Source of the DNA: Elusimicrobiota bacterium
GTDB lineage: Bacteria > Elusimicrobiota > Elusimicrobia > Elusimicrobiales > UBA9959
Assembly (NCBI GenBank): GCA_026388155.1
Contig: JAPLKI010000018.1
Span: 162,833-226,832 of the forward strand
Direction: 5' to 3'
Length of the DNA stretch: 64,000 nt
Shown here: positions 1 to 12,440 of the stretch, one piece after another
Layout: the number at the start of each line of letters is the position of its first letter
How positions within the stretch are numbered: the first letter of the stretch is position 1
Notes under the pieces: generated by a model
Database searches by the model: none
What the model saw: only the letters and a program-made list of their open reading frames with translations
Told to the model about the DNA's origin: nothing
Program-made: the position numbers and the translations under genes

Positions 1-123
1 CGTTCCTGGGCTTGGGATTTATGCGGTACACCTGTAGTATTAATAACAGGAAAAATTGGTGGCGTAGCTTTACGCAACCTTGTGGTTATTCCTGGGAAGG
101 GGGATTATGCAGGAACCAAATGA
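1..123 (+). CDS. Possible C-terminal end of an unidentified protein (5' partial)
   Basis: One frame is open from the first base of the window to a TGA at 121-123 and would encode about 40 residues. It includes a hydrophobic stretch (VVLITGKIGGVALRNLVV) and ends in a short polar tail. It overlaps the start of the Mor-type gene by 17 bases, as is common in compact operons. I do not recognise the family. The stretch is short enough to be open by chance, so this is a weak call. Confidence 0.25.
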   Translation, partial: RSWAWDLCGTPVVLITGKIGGVALRNLVVIPGKGDYAGTK

Positions 124-451
124 GGATTTAAGTTGGATTAAAAAACTCGACGAAAAAGATATAGCCAAGCATTTCACTAACGATATAACTTTGATTTACG
201 AGCATTGCGGGCTGGAGGTTTTGATAAAACTTTGGGAAAAACTCGCCTCTATAAATCTCTATTTATCTGAGAAACCGCTAATGGCTATGCGCCGGGAATA
301 TATCCATAAGAACTACGTAAAAACCAACACTGGCAACAATGCAAAAGAACTGGCAGTGCTTTTGCATGTTTCGGAACAATATGTCTATATCGCGCTCAAA
401 GATAATAGCGGATCACTCCCTGACGATCCCAAATTATTCCCCAACATATAA
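107..451 (+). CDS. Mor/C-type transcriptional regulator (phage Mu Mor family-like)
   Basis: A protein of 114 residues. The N-terminal half (DITLIYEHCGLEVLIKLWEK, then SINLYLSEKP) matches the dimerisation part of the Mor/MuC family, in which a short beta element follows a helix pair. The C-terminal half (AKELAVLLHVSEQYVYIAL) is a helix-turn-helix. Mor proteins activate middle promoters in Mu-like phages, and relatives occur on many integrated elements. I chose ATG 107 because a purine-rich GGAAGGGGG ribosome site lies just upstream; the longer TTG-initiated frame from 80 has none. The following zinc-ribbon mini-genes run the same way and may form one unit. It could be a regulator of a decayed prophage or a domesticated regulator. 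No phage structural gene is visible. Confidence 0.75.
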   Translation: MQEPNEDLSWIKKLDEKDIAKHFTNDITLIYEHCGLEVLIKLWEKLASINLYLSEKPLMAMRREYIHKNYVKTNTGNNAKELAVLLHVSEQYVYIALKDNSGSLPDDPKLFPNI

Positions 452-460
452 GGAAAGGCT

Positions 461-658
461 ATGTCACAAACTTTAAAGACAAAAATACCGCTACCCGAAC
501 CGGAAAGAGTTTTCGCCCCGGAAACCTGCCCCAAATGCGGCAAACCCACTAAGTTCTGTTCGCACTGCACCAGCCGCTTCTGCGATAACCCGGCCTGCCC
601 AGACTGCGACACCTACCACCGAGCCGAATGCCGGGACCAGCACGACCTGGGGGACTGA
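461..658 (+). CDS. Small cysteine-rich zinc-ribbon protein
   Basis: A protein of 65 residues, starting 9 bases after the Mor-type gene behind AAGGAAAGG. It carries four cysteine pairs or clusters (CPKCGK, CSHC, CDNPACPDC and a final CRDQH), so it can bind one or two zinc ions. The N-terminus is a proline- and lysine-rich tail. No enzyme motif is present. Small zinc-ribbon proteins like this are common next to phage-type regulators and may bind nucleic acid or a partner protein, but the function is unknown. The spacing suggests co-transcription with the gene before it and possibly with the SEC-C mini-gene after it. Confidence 0.6.
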   Translation: MSQTLKTKIPLPEPERVFAPETCPKCGKPTKFCSHCTSRFCDNPACPDCDTYHRAECRDQHDLGD

Positions 659-727
659 TATGCGCTCAGTAAAATATTAGTAGTAGATAACGACGCCCAT
701 TTAAAAAAAGCCTTTTTAGCTACGCTT

Positions 728-907
728 ATGGTGATTGCGGCTAACTCAATCTCAAAATTTAAAAACTCGGGAATAGATATTCCTCCTTTATGGAGTCCGG
801 TTATTCAATATAAAAAAACCTCTCCAAAAGTCGGCAGAAATCAACTCTGTCCATGTGGCTCAAATCTTAAATTTAAAAGATGCTGCGGTAATAAAAAATT
901 GGAGTAA
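728..907 (+). CDS. SEC-C motif mini-protein (59 residues)
   Basis: The end of this frame encodes a textbook SEC-C metal-binding motif, [20 protein letters not shown], followed by NKKLE and a stop. SEC-C is the zinc-binding tail of SecA and is also found on many small stand-alone proteins. The first usable ATG is at 728 and lacks a good ribosome site. The same frame stays open upstream to just after the stop of the previous gene ([18 protein letters not shown] is encoded from 668) but has no standard start there. An ATG at 660 lies one base out of register and quickly meets a stop. The gene may therefore be longer and frameshifted, or start at a rare codon. The motif is certain and the start is not. 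Confidence 0.55.
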   Translation: MVIAANSISKFKNSGIDIPPLWSPVIQYKKTSPKVGRNQLCPCGSNLKFKRCCGNKKLE

Positions 908-908
908 T

Positions 909-1100
909 ATGGCCATCAAAAACGAACGGGTTGAATGCCCCTACTGCGGCCGCGCCATGGTTCATGTTGAAGGCCGAAAATACCTTTGCCCCAAGCGTTG
1001 CCTGACCCGCCCCATAACGCGCCAGGAGGCCGCTTCCTGGCTCAAAAAAAAGGCCGCACAAAGCGACCTAGAACCCTCACCCGGCGGGCTCCTTTTTTGA
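909..1100 (+). CDS. Small zinc-ribbon protein (63 residues)
   Basis: Starts at ATG 909, one base after the stop of the SEC-C frame, with GGAG at 901-904. The N-terminal half has a CPYCGRAM ... CPKRC pair of cysteine knuckles separated by about 16 residues, a single zinc ribbon. A basic helix (RQEAASWLKKKAAQ) and a short tail follow. A longer frame from 855 exists, but it overlaps the SEC-C gene and lacks a ribosome site. The product is probably a nucleic-acid or protein-binding mini-protein. It ends the accessory cluster; the DNA after it is non-coding and C-rich. Confidence 0.55.
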   Translation: MAIKNERVECPYCGRAMVHVEGRKYLCPKRCLTRPITRQEAASWLKKKAAQSDLEPSPGGLLF

Positions 1101-1399
1101 CCCCAAAAAAACCTGTGGATAACTATGCTAAAACCTGTTAATAACCCTCAAAAAAGGACCTATAAGGACCTATGCCCGACCCCTAGGACACACCCCTAGG
1201 ACAAACCCAAAATTACCACTTTCTTACAAACCCCCACTTTCCCCAATGAGAACCGCCCCTAAAACCATCCTCCCCGCCGCCCCGATTTCTCAAACCACCT
1301 GATACTTTCCGGTAAGAATCCGGTAAATTTCTCAAACCTCTCGCCGCCCCCTTCTAGACCCCATTTCCCCAATGAAAACCTATCCAAAATCGCCCCAAA
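1101..1399 (+). other. C-rich non-coding tract with short repeats and a DnaA-box-like site
   Basis: No plausible gene lies here; stops occur in all frames, including a TGA at 1373 in the frame of the giant gene. Position 1114-1122 reads TGTGGATAA, the exact complement of the DnaA 9-mer TTATCCACA, and a degenerate second copy (TGTTAATAA) follows at 1136-1144. The rest is strongly C-rich on this strand and built from short direct repeats: AAGGACCTAT twice, CCCCTAGGACA twice, TTTCCCCAATGA twice and TTTCTCAAACC twice. A single DnaA box does not make an origin. The sharp strand bias and repeats set this tract apart from the flanking genes. Confidence 0.45.
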
Positions 1400-4300
1400 A
1401 TGCTATTCTCAAATTACCAGATAATATCTACCTATCCCGCCCTTCAGGCCGGGTCCCTTATTACCATGGACAGTCCGAGCGGGACCGCTTCGGGGCCGGA
1501 TTACTCTTTAGACCCGTCCGGCTATGTTAAATGGCCTTCGCCCAGCGCGGCGCCGTCTGCCGACTGGCCGGCCGGCTGCGGCACAGCAAACAGCCTTAAT
1601 GTGATGCAGGGCGTGGTGCCTGACGTAAGCACCTTCACCACTATCAGCGGCGCGGTAGCGTCTTTGAAAGCGTCTTTGGCCGGAACAGGCCTGAGCGAGG
1701 ACACCTGCATTGTTATCAGGGATAATAAAGTTTACGCGGAATCCGTATTGATCGACGGTATCGAGGCCAATGACCACCGCCTTATCATCATGGCCGACCC
1801 GGCATTTGCCGGGGGGGCCAACCCGGTGATAGAACCTCCGGCCCTTTCAAATTCAGCGCTGGAAATCAAGGTCGCCTCAGTGACGCTTACCCATATTGGA
1901 GTGATCGCCGCCTCGTCGCTGCCTTACGGTATTGTAGTTTCCTCCCCCGATGTTAATATCTCCGGTTTGACCATCCACGATGTGGACCAGAATATGGGAT
2001 TTCCGGACCTGGGATTTATTGAATCAGCCGGAATTTATTTTAAAGGCGCCGCGGCCCATGGCACGGTGGAGCAAACCTATATTTCAGCGGGCGGCTATGG
2101 CATACTTGATGAGAGCGCGGGCGGGAACAATGTCAACAACAGCATCGTCTATTCACTTGACTCCGACGCAGTCTCATTTGCCGGCGACAATAACTCGGTC
2201 ACCAACAGTACCATCGGTTCGGGCGGGCCTGGCGGCGGAACGGGGCGCGGCGTATACTCCAACGGCGACTGGAACACTATCTCCGGGACCCGCGTCCTTA
2301 TCAACTCCGCATACGGCGTGTATTTTGACGCGGGCTCAAGCAACAACAGCGTCACTGGCTGCACTTTTGACGGAAAGGACTATTACACCTTTGACGGCGT
2401 CGGCCTCTACTCCAACGGCCTGAACAACAGCGTGACCAGCGACTTCTCCAATACCGGCCGCCTTGCCATTGAATACGGCCCGGCCAGTTCCAGCGGCACG
2501 ATAAGCGGCTGCACCGTTAACAACACAAGTTACGACGGCGATAATAAGGGCGTGGAGATAGACGGCAGCAGCGTCACCGTCCGTTTAAATAATATCTACT
2601 CATATGGAACGGCGCTGGCGGTTTCCGGCATCTATCAACTAGTAACAGACAACCCCCAAATACAATCCGAGCAGGATGATGCGCTGGTCGTTTACTCTTC
2701 CGCAAGCCTGTTCGCAGGCAACAATATTACAGGCTACTCCGGCTCAGGGGTCGTATTTGAGGAGGGCGGCTATAACGCATTGGGCCCGAGCGCGGACAAT
2801 ATCTGTGTAGTCACTTCCTACTATGATGCCGGGTTGAGCGAGGCAAGCCCCGGCGGCAATACTATTACTCAATGCGCTATTAACAGTTATTACCATAACG
2901 GCGTGTATTTTGAAAGTGTAAGCGGCGGCGGGGACACCATTACTTTCAGCACTATAACTTCCGCTTATTACAGGGATGGACTTATTGACGAAGGCGCCGG
3001 CAGTAATAAGGTCAGCCAATGCCTCGTTTCCGGCGGTTATTCCGGCATAGATTTAGAAGGCAGTGGCCGCGATCAGATAAGTTTAAGCACTATTTCCGCG
3101 AGTTATTGGGGGGGAAATACTGCCGGACTGCGTGTTGGAGGCGAAGGAAATAATACCATAACCGATTGCTCAATTACCTCCGATTATTTCCATGGGGTGT
3201 ATCTGGAGGGGCAGGGCGGCAATGCCATCAGCGGAAGTATCGTTAGAGCGAATTATGATGGCTATAATTACTATTCGGGCAGCGCTCTTTACGACCAAAG
3301 CAACGGCGGCAATAACATTACCCAAAGCACCTTCACCACGAAATCCTGGAATTATCCCGCTTTGTATCTGGGGAACAGCGCGGTTGCCGACGATATCAGC
3401 GAGAGCACTATTACAGCGCCGAACAGCTATGGTATCCAGGACTATAGTCAAGCCGGAAATATCATCTCACAATCCTATATTTCCGGGGGCTGGTTCGGAG
3501 TCAAGCTAAATGGGCGCGATACCGATATCAGCGACAGCTATATCTCAGCCGACGGCCTGGGCTTATTATACCCGCAAAACACCGGCTGGCCCAATTACAT
3601 CGATGTGAGCGGAAAGAGTTTATATGACGGGCGCTACGCCAGAGGCTTCGGCGTGCTGATGGACGGGTTCGCGCAAAACTGCAGCGTGAGCCTTAGCACA
3701 ATAAGCGCGGCGGCGGACGCAGTAATTACCCAGGATTATTATGGCGGCAATATTATTGACGAAAGCTTTCTCTATCCGCAAAATGGCAACGGCGTCCTTT
3801 ACCTTGGCAGCGGCGGCAATATCGTTTCGGGCAGCACTATCACGGCTGTTGACGAGCTTTTTGCAGGGGTTAAAGACACGGGGCTGAACGATTTTATTTA
3901 TGAGAACTATATATCCGCCGCCTCAATCGGTATTTATCTAAGCAACGGCAGTGAACGTTACAGCACCATGATCGGCAACACCGTGAGCGCCGCTGATGTG
4001 GGCATAGACGATGAAAGCTATGGCTACAACAGCATAGGCTGGAGCGGTATAACCGCCGCAACCGCTGTAAGAATGGGCAGCCACAGGAGCTCTCCCGACC
4101 TCATGTACTGGAACACAATATCGGGCGCACTGGTGGGCCTGGACATCGCCCGGAACCCCGCCGTCAACCCAGACCCCGGCGTCGGCATACTTGGCCTCAC
4201 CTTCCAGGACCCCTTGCCGGCAAACTCAACCGCCATTAACTTTGAGGGGAGTGAAGTTTTCGTTTCCACCTTCACCAGTGTTGTCTTCAACAGCGCCAAT

Positions 4301-7300
4301 ACCCAATTCAATGTCAATGCCGTCAACCTTTTGGACGGCTCGGCCGTCAGCATGGTCAATTCCGTGGGCATTTCAAGCGGTCCGGCCCATGAAAATGACA
4401 TTGTACTGGACCCGGAACCCGGCTATGTGCAATGGAATACCGTTGTTCCGCCGCCTTCCTCGCCCGGCTGCGACCTGCTCTACAATGTCCTGAAAGATAC
4501 GGCTGCGCCTTCCCCCGGCTATTATCCGGGCATCCAGGAGGCGCTGGATGCGTTCCATGCCGCTTATTTCGGCATGCGTCCCGGCAATGTATGCGTTATC
4601 GTGCGCGATACCGAAACCTACGCCGGCGCAAGCGTACTGGGCCCCCGCAGCAGCTTCTATCGCCTGACTATCATGGCGGACCCGACTTTTGTCAGTTCCG
4701 CGCCCGTAGTGGACCCCGCCCTGGGTGGGAACTGGACCGCTTTTGACATTGAAGCCGGCAGCGTCACTATTTCGCACATTAACATAATTCCCACTGCCCA
4801 GGTGGACTACGGTATTTATGCCGGCCAAGCCGATTCCCTGATAGTTTCCGGCGTTTCCATAAGGGATACCGGCGGGATGTTCAGCTCGTATGGAATCTAC
4901 AAGAGTGACGGCGACCTCACGATCACCGGCAGCACAGTTGCGGTCGGGAACGGCGACTCGATTTGGGGCGTCCGTACCAATGATAATGGAACAGGGAGAC
5001 TCAGCATTACTGACAGCTATATTCATGGCTCCGGCGCAGTTTATGTCTATAATGCCGAGAAAGCCGCCATAAGCGGGAGCGTCCTTGTTTCCAATTCCGC
5101 CGCGGGCTACGGCTTCTATTCTTACGGCATTCCCGGCGGCTTCAGCCTGGTTTCCAGCACAGTGACGGGAGGGGCCAGCGGGGCCGGCGTTCGGGTCGAT
5201 GGCTCCGCGGGAGCTGTCAGCATAGCCGACAGTCATATTCAGGGCGGTGACGCCGTTTATTTTAGTCAAACAGCCAACACCGCCATAAGTGGGAGCGTCC
5301 TTATTTCCAAGTCTGACACGGGCAACGGCTTCAATGCCTATGTTTCCGGAGACTTCAGCCTGGTTTCCAGCACGGTGACGGGCGGGGCCAATGGGGAGGG
5401 CGTCGGGTTCTATGGCGCTGAAGGGAGAGACAGCATAACCGACAGTTATATACAGGGCGCTAATGCCGTCTCCATTGATTACGGCGGTAAAATATCTATA
5501 AGCACGAGCGTTCTTGTTTCCAATTTTGACGCGGGCTATGGACTGGATGCCTATGTTTCCGGAGACTTCAGCCTGGTTTCCAGCACGGTGACCGGCGGCG
5601 CCAACGGGGCCGGAGTCTGGCTCTACTACGATAACCCGAGCGCGGTTGTTCTTTCAAGCGTCACCATTGCCGGCTCTATGGAAGGGCTTGTTTTGCAGGG
5701 TTACTCCTCTAACCCCGGGGCGTTTGCCGTGTCCGACATAGTATTCAGGGACATGCCGGCCGGTCTCATGAGCACGGCTATAGATTTTATAGGGTATCAG
5801 TTCATCGTATCTACTTTCACAGGCGTTTCTTTCAACAGCCCGAATATAGATGTAAATGTAAACGCCTACCCGACCCTCAGCGACGGGTCCACTATTTACA
5901 TGGTAAACCATTCGGGGCCGAAGACCGGCCCGGCCTACGCTTTTGATCTGCTGGGCCAGGTTAAATGGGGGCCTGAAACGCTCACGCCGTGGTCCGGCGG
6001 GCCCATTCCGGCCGGCTGCGGCGACGCCAGCGTCAATGTGGCGCAGAACGGGGCCAGCGGCGCCTTTACCTCAATTGGCGGCGCGGTAGCGTCTTTAACC
6101 AGCCTGAGCGCGAACACCTGCATCGTTATCAGAGACAGCAAAGTTTACCGGGAATCCGTATTAATTGACAGTGTCGCCACCAACGGCTACCGGCTTACCG
6201 TCATGGGCGACCCGGCTTTGGGTCCGGCTATACCCGTGGTCTCCGGGCATTACGGAGAGGAATTCTTATCTCACGCCCGTGAGGAGGGATATGCGGAGAA
6301 TCTGGACGCTGTTTTCCAGATCACGGCCGCTTCAGTGACGCTTAATAACCTCGCCGTCATCCCCGAAGTGGAGACCCTTTATGGCGTGGAAATTTCCTCG
6401 CCTGACATGAAACTTTCCAGCGTTACCATCCGCGACGCCTATCAGGACATTGACTACGCTGCCCTCTATTTAACCGGAGAGGCAGCAAACACCGTTGTGG
6501 AGGACAGTCAACTCTCACTATATTCTGACGGTGTCTATGATGACAGCCTGGGCGGCAACCGCGTCAGCCGCAGCCGCATCAACTCGAACTATGGCCACGC
6601 TGTTTACTTCACGGCCCCCGGCGGCGGCGAGACGGTTTCACAACCAGGGCCCGAACAGGCCGCCAGCGCCAACAACAGCGTTATTGACAGCACTATTGAG
6701 GCCGGCGGCTACGGCTTCTACTCCGACGGGGCCAACAATAATATCAGCCGGAGCGTCATCATACCCGACGGCCAAGGAAGCGGTGTATATTTAGACTACA
6801 ACAGCAGCAGCAACAGTGTGAACTCCTGCCTTATTGAAGGGATACCCGACTCCTATGTTCAGGGAGTTTATTCCTACGGCGCGGCCAACAGCATAATCGG
6901 CGGCGCCATCAGTGTCGCAGGCGGCGGAGCGATTTTTGAAGGGGCCGGAAACCTTGTCAGCGGGGCCTCTATCTCGGTTTGGGGGGACAGCGACGGGGTA
7001 AGTTTATATGGCGAGGGCTCTAATATAATTACCGGCAGTACCATCGCCACCCGGGGCTGGTCCGGAATCCACGATGCAAGTTCGGGCTCCAATATCATCA
7101 CCGGCAGTATAATCTCCGCCCGGGATTACGGAGTTTACTTTGAGGGCGGCAACGATAATGCCAACCTCTGCGCGCAAGCTCTTGCCGCTAAGAACGTGAA
7201 AGGCTGCAATTATTATAACTACGGCGGCAATACCATCAGCGGGAGCGTTATCTCCGCCGCGAGCGGTTCTGAGGGATACGGAGTCTATTATTATGCCACC

Positions 7301-10300
7301 GGCGGCGGCAACAGCATCAGCGGAAGCACCATTGCCGCCGCGGGGTACGAAGAAGGATATGGAGTTTATTACGAAGAAGACGCCGGCCAAAACACCATAA
7401 GCGCAAGTGTCATCTCCGCCGCGAGCGGGGACGAATATGAATACGGGTCCGGGATCGGATTACATTATGGGTACAGCGGCGGCGAGAACAGCATCAGCGG
7501 AAGCACCATTACCGCCACGGGTCATTATGAAGGATACGGAGTCGTCTCCGACGAAGATGCCGGCCAAAACACCATAAGCGCAAGCGTCATCTCCGCCTCT
7601 GGCATGGTTGGATTCGGAGTCCTGGATTACAGCTACGGCGGCGATACCATCAGCGAAAGCTCCATTACCGCCGCGGGCGGCGAATACGTGGCATTTGGGG
7701 TCTATGATGACGGCTACGGAGAGAACAGCATAAGCGGAAGCTCCATTACCGCCACGGGCGGGGACGAAGGATACGGGATCTACGATGAAAGTGACGGCGG
7801 CAATACCATAAGCGGAAGCACCATTGCCGCCACGGGCGTGTACGACGGATACGGGATCTATGATGAAAGCTATGGCGATAACACCGTCAGCGCAAGCGTC
7901 ATTTCCGCCATGGGCGGATACGGATATGGAGTCTATTCCGACGCTGAATATACGGATGTAAATACGAGCCGCATTTCCGCCACCGGCGAGGGCGTGACCC
8001 TTGACGGCGGGTTCAATTTCATTGAGCAAAACATAATCAATTCGCTTAATATCGGCATCAACGATGACGGTGAAGGCGCCAACAGCTTCGGCAGGAATTA
8101 CATCACGGCGCCGGGAACGGCGGCTTACTTCGGCGCCAGCCGGGTGGATTACCCGGATGTCGTGTACGACAGCACTATTTCAGGCGCGGCCGTGGGGCTC
8201 CACATCGCCCGGAACGCCAATGCAGACGATGGCTATTCTAACCCCGGGCTCCCCATACTGGGCCTCACTTTCACGGACCTGCTGCCGGGCGCTACCGCAA
8301 TAAATTTTGAGGGCGGCGAGATCTTTATTTCCACATTCACCGATGTCATTTTCAACGGCAATATCGCGGTCAATGTGAACGGCGCCGGGCTTTTGGACGG
8401 CTCCACCGTCTACATGGTCAATTCCGTGGGCCTCTCCAGCGGACCGGCCTTTGAAAATGACATTGTGCCGGACCCGGCCCCCGGCTATATTCAATGGAAC
8501 ACTGTCAATATACCGCCCATGCCGCCTGACCCTGCCGGCTGCGACCTGGTTTACAATGTCAAATGGGCTCCCGAAGACCTGCCTCCCCCGGCGCCGAGCC
8601 CCGGAAAACAAGGCGTCGTTTCTCCGGACTCCGGCGAGACGGGCTATTACTCCGGCATCAACGACGCGCTCTACACTTTCTACGATGACTATAACGGCAT
8701 GCGGCCCGGCAACACCTGCATCGTCATACGCGATACCCAGACCTATCACGAATCGGTTTGGATCGAAGGTTACAATGCCGGCTCCCGCCTTACGATAATG
8801 GCCGACCCGACCTTTGTGAGTTCCGCGCCAGTGATAGATCCCGCCCACGACAGCGGGGATGATCTCAAGGACAGCGACATCAACGGTATTAATTCGAAAT
8901 GGGCCGCTTTTGCTATTTTTGACAGCAGCGTCACTATTCAACACATCAACATCATCCCCAGCGGCCCGGTTGGATATGGAATCTTGGCGGCCGGCATATG
9001 GGGTGATGTCGGCAACATTATCGTTTCCAGCGTTACCATCATTGATAACGGCGGCATGATCTTAAATGCGGGGATAGGATTTGTTTACTCTTTTGGCAAC
9101 AACAGCGTGGCCGGCAGCACTGTGATCGCCGGGAACGGGGATTACAGCATGGGAGTCTGGTCCTACAGCCAACCCCTCGTGAACCTGTCCGAGGGAGACG
9201 CCGGCCTGATCTCCTATGGCGGAGGCGATACCTTCATCACCGACAGCTATATCAGGGGTTCGGATGCCGTCTCCATTGAAGGCGCGCGTGCCGCCGCGGT
9301 CACCCGCTGCGTCCTGACCGCGTCCGATTATGAGGCCGGCATCGGCCTTGACGCCAACGGCAACCATGCTCTGACCGTGTCCTTGAGCTCGGTAGCCGGC
9401 GGCGGCGCCGGCATGGGCATATGGCTCGACAATAAAGACTATAATCCGCAGTATGTACAGGAAACCCCGGTAACCATCACTCTTTCCTCTGTTACCATTA
9501 CCAACGCGTTTGACGGCCTGGTAATCTCGCCGCATAACGCGAACGTGGGCACCCAGCCGCAGAGCGACAACGCGGTATATCATTTCTCCAACCTGACTTT
9601 TAAAGATCCCTCGCCCGCCGGTCCCATGAACACCGCCATCTCCTTCATGGGCGACCAGGTGGTGACGGCCACCTTCACCGCTATCGCCTTTGACAGCCCG
9701 AATATTGAGGTGAATGTGGATGCCTACCCGGCCCTCCAGGAGGGTTCTGACATTCATATGGCCGGCGCAAGCGGCGTCAGGAGCGGCCCGTACTACGCGC
9801 TGGATCCGCTGGGTTATGTGAAATGGACCTCGCAAGTGGCGCCGTGGTCCGGCGGCTCCATGCCGGATGGCTGCGGCGCCGGCAGCCTCAACGTGGCGCA
9901 GAATGTGGCGTCGGACGGGGTAAGCACCTTCACCTCTATCGGTGACGCGGTCGCGTCTTTGGCGGGAGCCAGCCTGAGCAATACTACCTGCATCGTCATC
10001 CGCGACACTGGCACCTATAACGAGTCGGTGACGGTAGACGGCTTCACTTTCGCCAACAATACCTCAAGGCTTATAATCACCGGCGACCCCGCCCTGGGCT
10101 CCGCAATGCCCTCCGTGGTTCCGTACGACGGCTACTACGACGCGGCATTCAATATATTGACAGCCTCCGTTACCCTGTCCCGTATGGTTATTTCCCCGCG
10201 CTACGCGTACCTGGACTACGGGGTTATGGTTTCCTCTCCCAATGTGGCGCTGTCAAGCGTCACCATTGATGATAAGACGGATGCCCTCAACGCCTCCTAC

Positions 10301-12440
10301 TACGAAGACTGGGGGATCTGGGCGGCAGGCGTCTATTTAAATGGGGAGGCGGGCAGCGGCACCGTTACACAGAGCCATATTAATGTGGGGGGGAGCGGCT
10401 ACGGTATAATGGACATGGGAACGGGGGGCAATATTATCAGCAACAGCCGCGTTACCTCACGTAACAGCGCCGCGGTAGCGTTCGGATGCTCGGAGGAGGG
10501 CCCATGCTCGCTGTACGACTCCGACTACGCGCAGTCAAGCAATAACAGCGTTATCACAAGCACCCTGGCCGGCGGCTACCTTGGGCTTTACTCTTATGGT
10601 ACCAGTAACACTGTCAGTGACAGCGTGATCGTGCAGCCGGTTGCCGCGCCGGATGAAGATATGCATGTCTACGCGGGCCTTTATTTTGACTACGATACCA
10701 GCGGCAACAGCGCCGTGCGCGCCATCATCAATGTCCGGGGCAATGGCGCGATAATTTTAGGTGACGGAAACGACATCAGTTCCAGCACCATAGTCGCCGT
10801 TGACGGCGATGGAATCGTACTTTCCGGCTCAGGCAATCATCTTGTCACCAATAGCAATATTTCCGTGTTTGCCGGGGAGACCGGAGTGTATCTTGAGAGT
10901 GGAGGCAACATCCTCAGCGGGAGCACCATCACCGTCGAGGGATGGGCCGGAGTCTATGATTACAGCGCCGGCTCCAACACCATCAGCGGAAGCGTCATAA
11001 ACGCGTGGGACAAAAACACTGAGGCCGGCGTGTATCTTGACAGCGGTGTTAAAGGCGACATGATCAGCGGGAGCACCGTCACCACCCGGGGCTGGGCCGG
11101 AGCCTATGATTACAGCGCCGGCTCCAACACCGTCAGCGGAAGCGTAATCTCCGGCCGGGACTATGGAGTCTACTATGATAACAATTGGGATGTATCGGGC
11201 GGCAACACCGTCACTGGAAGCGAAATCTCCGCTACAGGCGAATACGGAACGGGGGTTTTAGATTACAGCAACGGCCGCAACATCGTCAGCGGAAGCTTCA
11301 TCTCCGCTCCGGGTTGCGGAGTGGACGATGAAAGCTGGGGCGGGAACAGCATCAGCTTCAGCTCCATTACCGTCACCGGCGTGGACGGAACCGGGATCTA
11401 CTATTCTGGAGATGGCGGCAACACCGTCAGCGGGAGCGCGATTTCAGCCCTGTATAGCGGAATCGACGATGAAAGCGGGGACGGCGCCACCGTCAGCGGG
11501 AGCGTCATCTCCGCCACGGGTTCGGGCGGAACAGGCGTTTTCGATTACAGCTCCGGCGGCGACAAGATCAGCGGGAGCGTAATCTCCGCCATGGGCGAAT
11601 ACGGAACAGGTGTCTACAAAGGCAGCTACGGCGGCCAGTTCACGCTTTCAACCAACACCATCGCCGGCTCCCAATACAGCCTCTACATCTACCCGCAGGG
11701 CGACACCCGGATTTTAATTACCTCCAACACCATAATTTCCGCGCTTAGCGGCGACAATAATACCTACGGCATTTATATCGGCGGCCTTACAACCGGAGCC
11801 ACCATCTACAACAACGGCATCTATTATCGCTCCTCAGGCGACAACAGCGGCTATACCGCTTACGGCCTCTATGCCAACGCCGCAGCGGGGCTCAGCTTTA
11901 ACCATAACCGCCTGAACGATCCGGGCCTGGCTGCCGGCGGCAGTATCGTCATGGCCTATTTTGAAGGGGTCCCGGATACTGATTTCAGGTTCAATGATGT
12001 CAACTCCACCGGCACGGGCCTGACCGACGCCTATCTGCTCCAACTGGTCAATTCCACTGTGACGGTTAAAAACAATATATTCCTGGCCTCCTGGAGCGTT
12101 TCCGGTTCTTCGGCCTCTCTTTGGATGGATTCGGACAGCGGTATATATTCGGATTATAACGACTGGTTCGCGCCGGCCGGGTCTAACGCCGCCGTCCTGG
12201 GCGGTCAAAGCTATCCCCTGGCCCAGAGCTGGGCCGCGGGTTATGACGCCAATTCTATTTTTGTGGACCCGCTCTGGTATAACCGCTCGGCCGGCGCTGA
12301 AGATTTCCACCCCGAGTCCCATACCGGGCGCTACTCGAACGGCTCGTGGATAATTGACGGGGATCATTCGCCCGCCATAGACAAGGCGGACCCGGCGGAG
12401 CCGTACTCGGATGAGCCGGTCCCTAACGGTTTGCGCGCCA
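1400..12440 (+). repeat. Alternating A-B-A-B-A super-modules inside the giant gene
   Basis: Module A begins with a YPxLxxGS ... SGPxYxxDxxGYVKW segment and then a GCG ... STFTSIGDAVASL segment (near 1420, 5870 and 9730). Module B begins with LLDGSxVxMVNSVG ... GYVQWNTV, then GCDLxYNV and YYPGIQEALDAF (near 4330 and 8380). Spacing between A modules is about 4.4 and 3.9 kb. This pattern is best explained by duplication of an A+B pair, followed by gain and loss of beta-helix turns. Confidence 0.7.

Noticed and set aside
1114..1122. Replication origin
   Set aside because: Only one exact DnaA box and one poor copy are present, with no dnaA/dnaN genes or AT-rich unwinding region.
4373..5269. Long antisense open frame (298 codons) within the giant gene
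   Set aside because: It lies opposite a repetitive coding sequence with strong codon bias, which leaves the complementary frame open. The predicted protein has no signal, domain or ribosome site. Similar antisense frames (8180-8944, 9062-9835, 7460-8029) are rejected for the same reason.
7200..7950. Possible CRISPR-like array
   Set aside because: The regular repeats are coding turns of the beta-helix (GGNTISGSxI), variable in length and sequence, without identical repeats and unique spacers.
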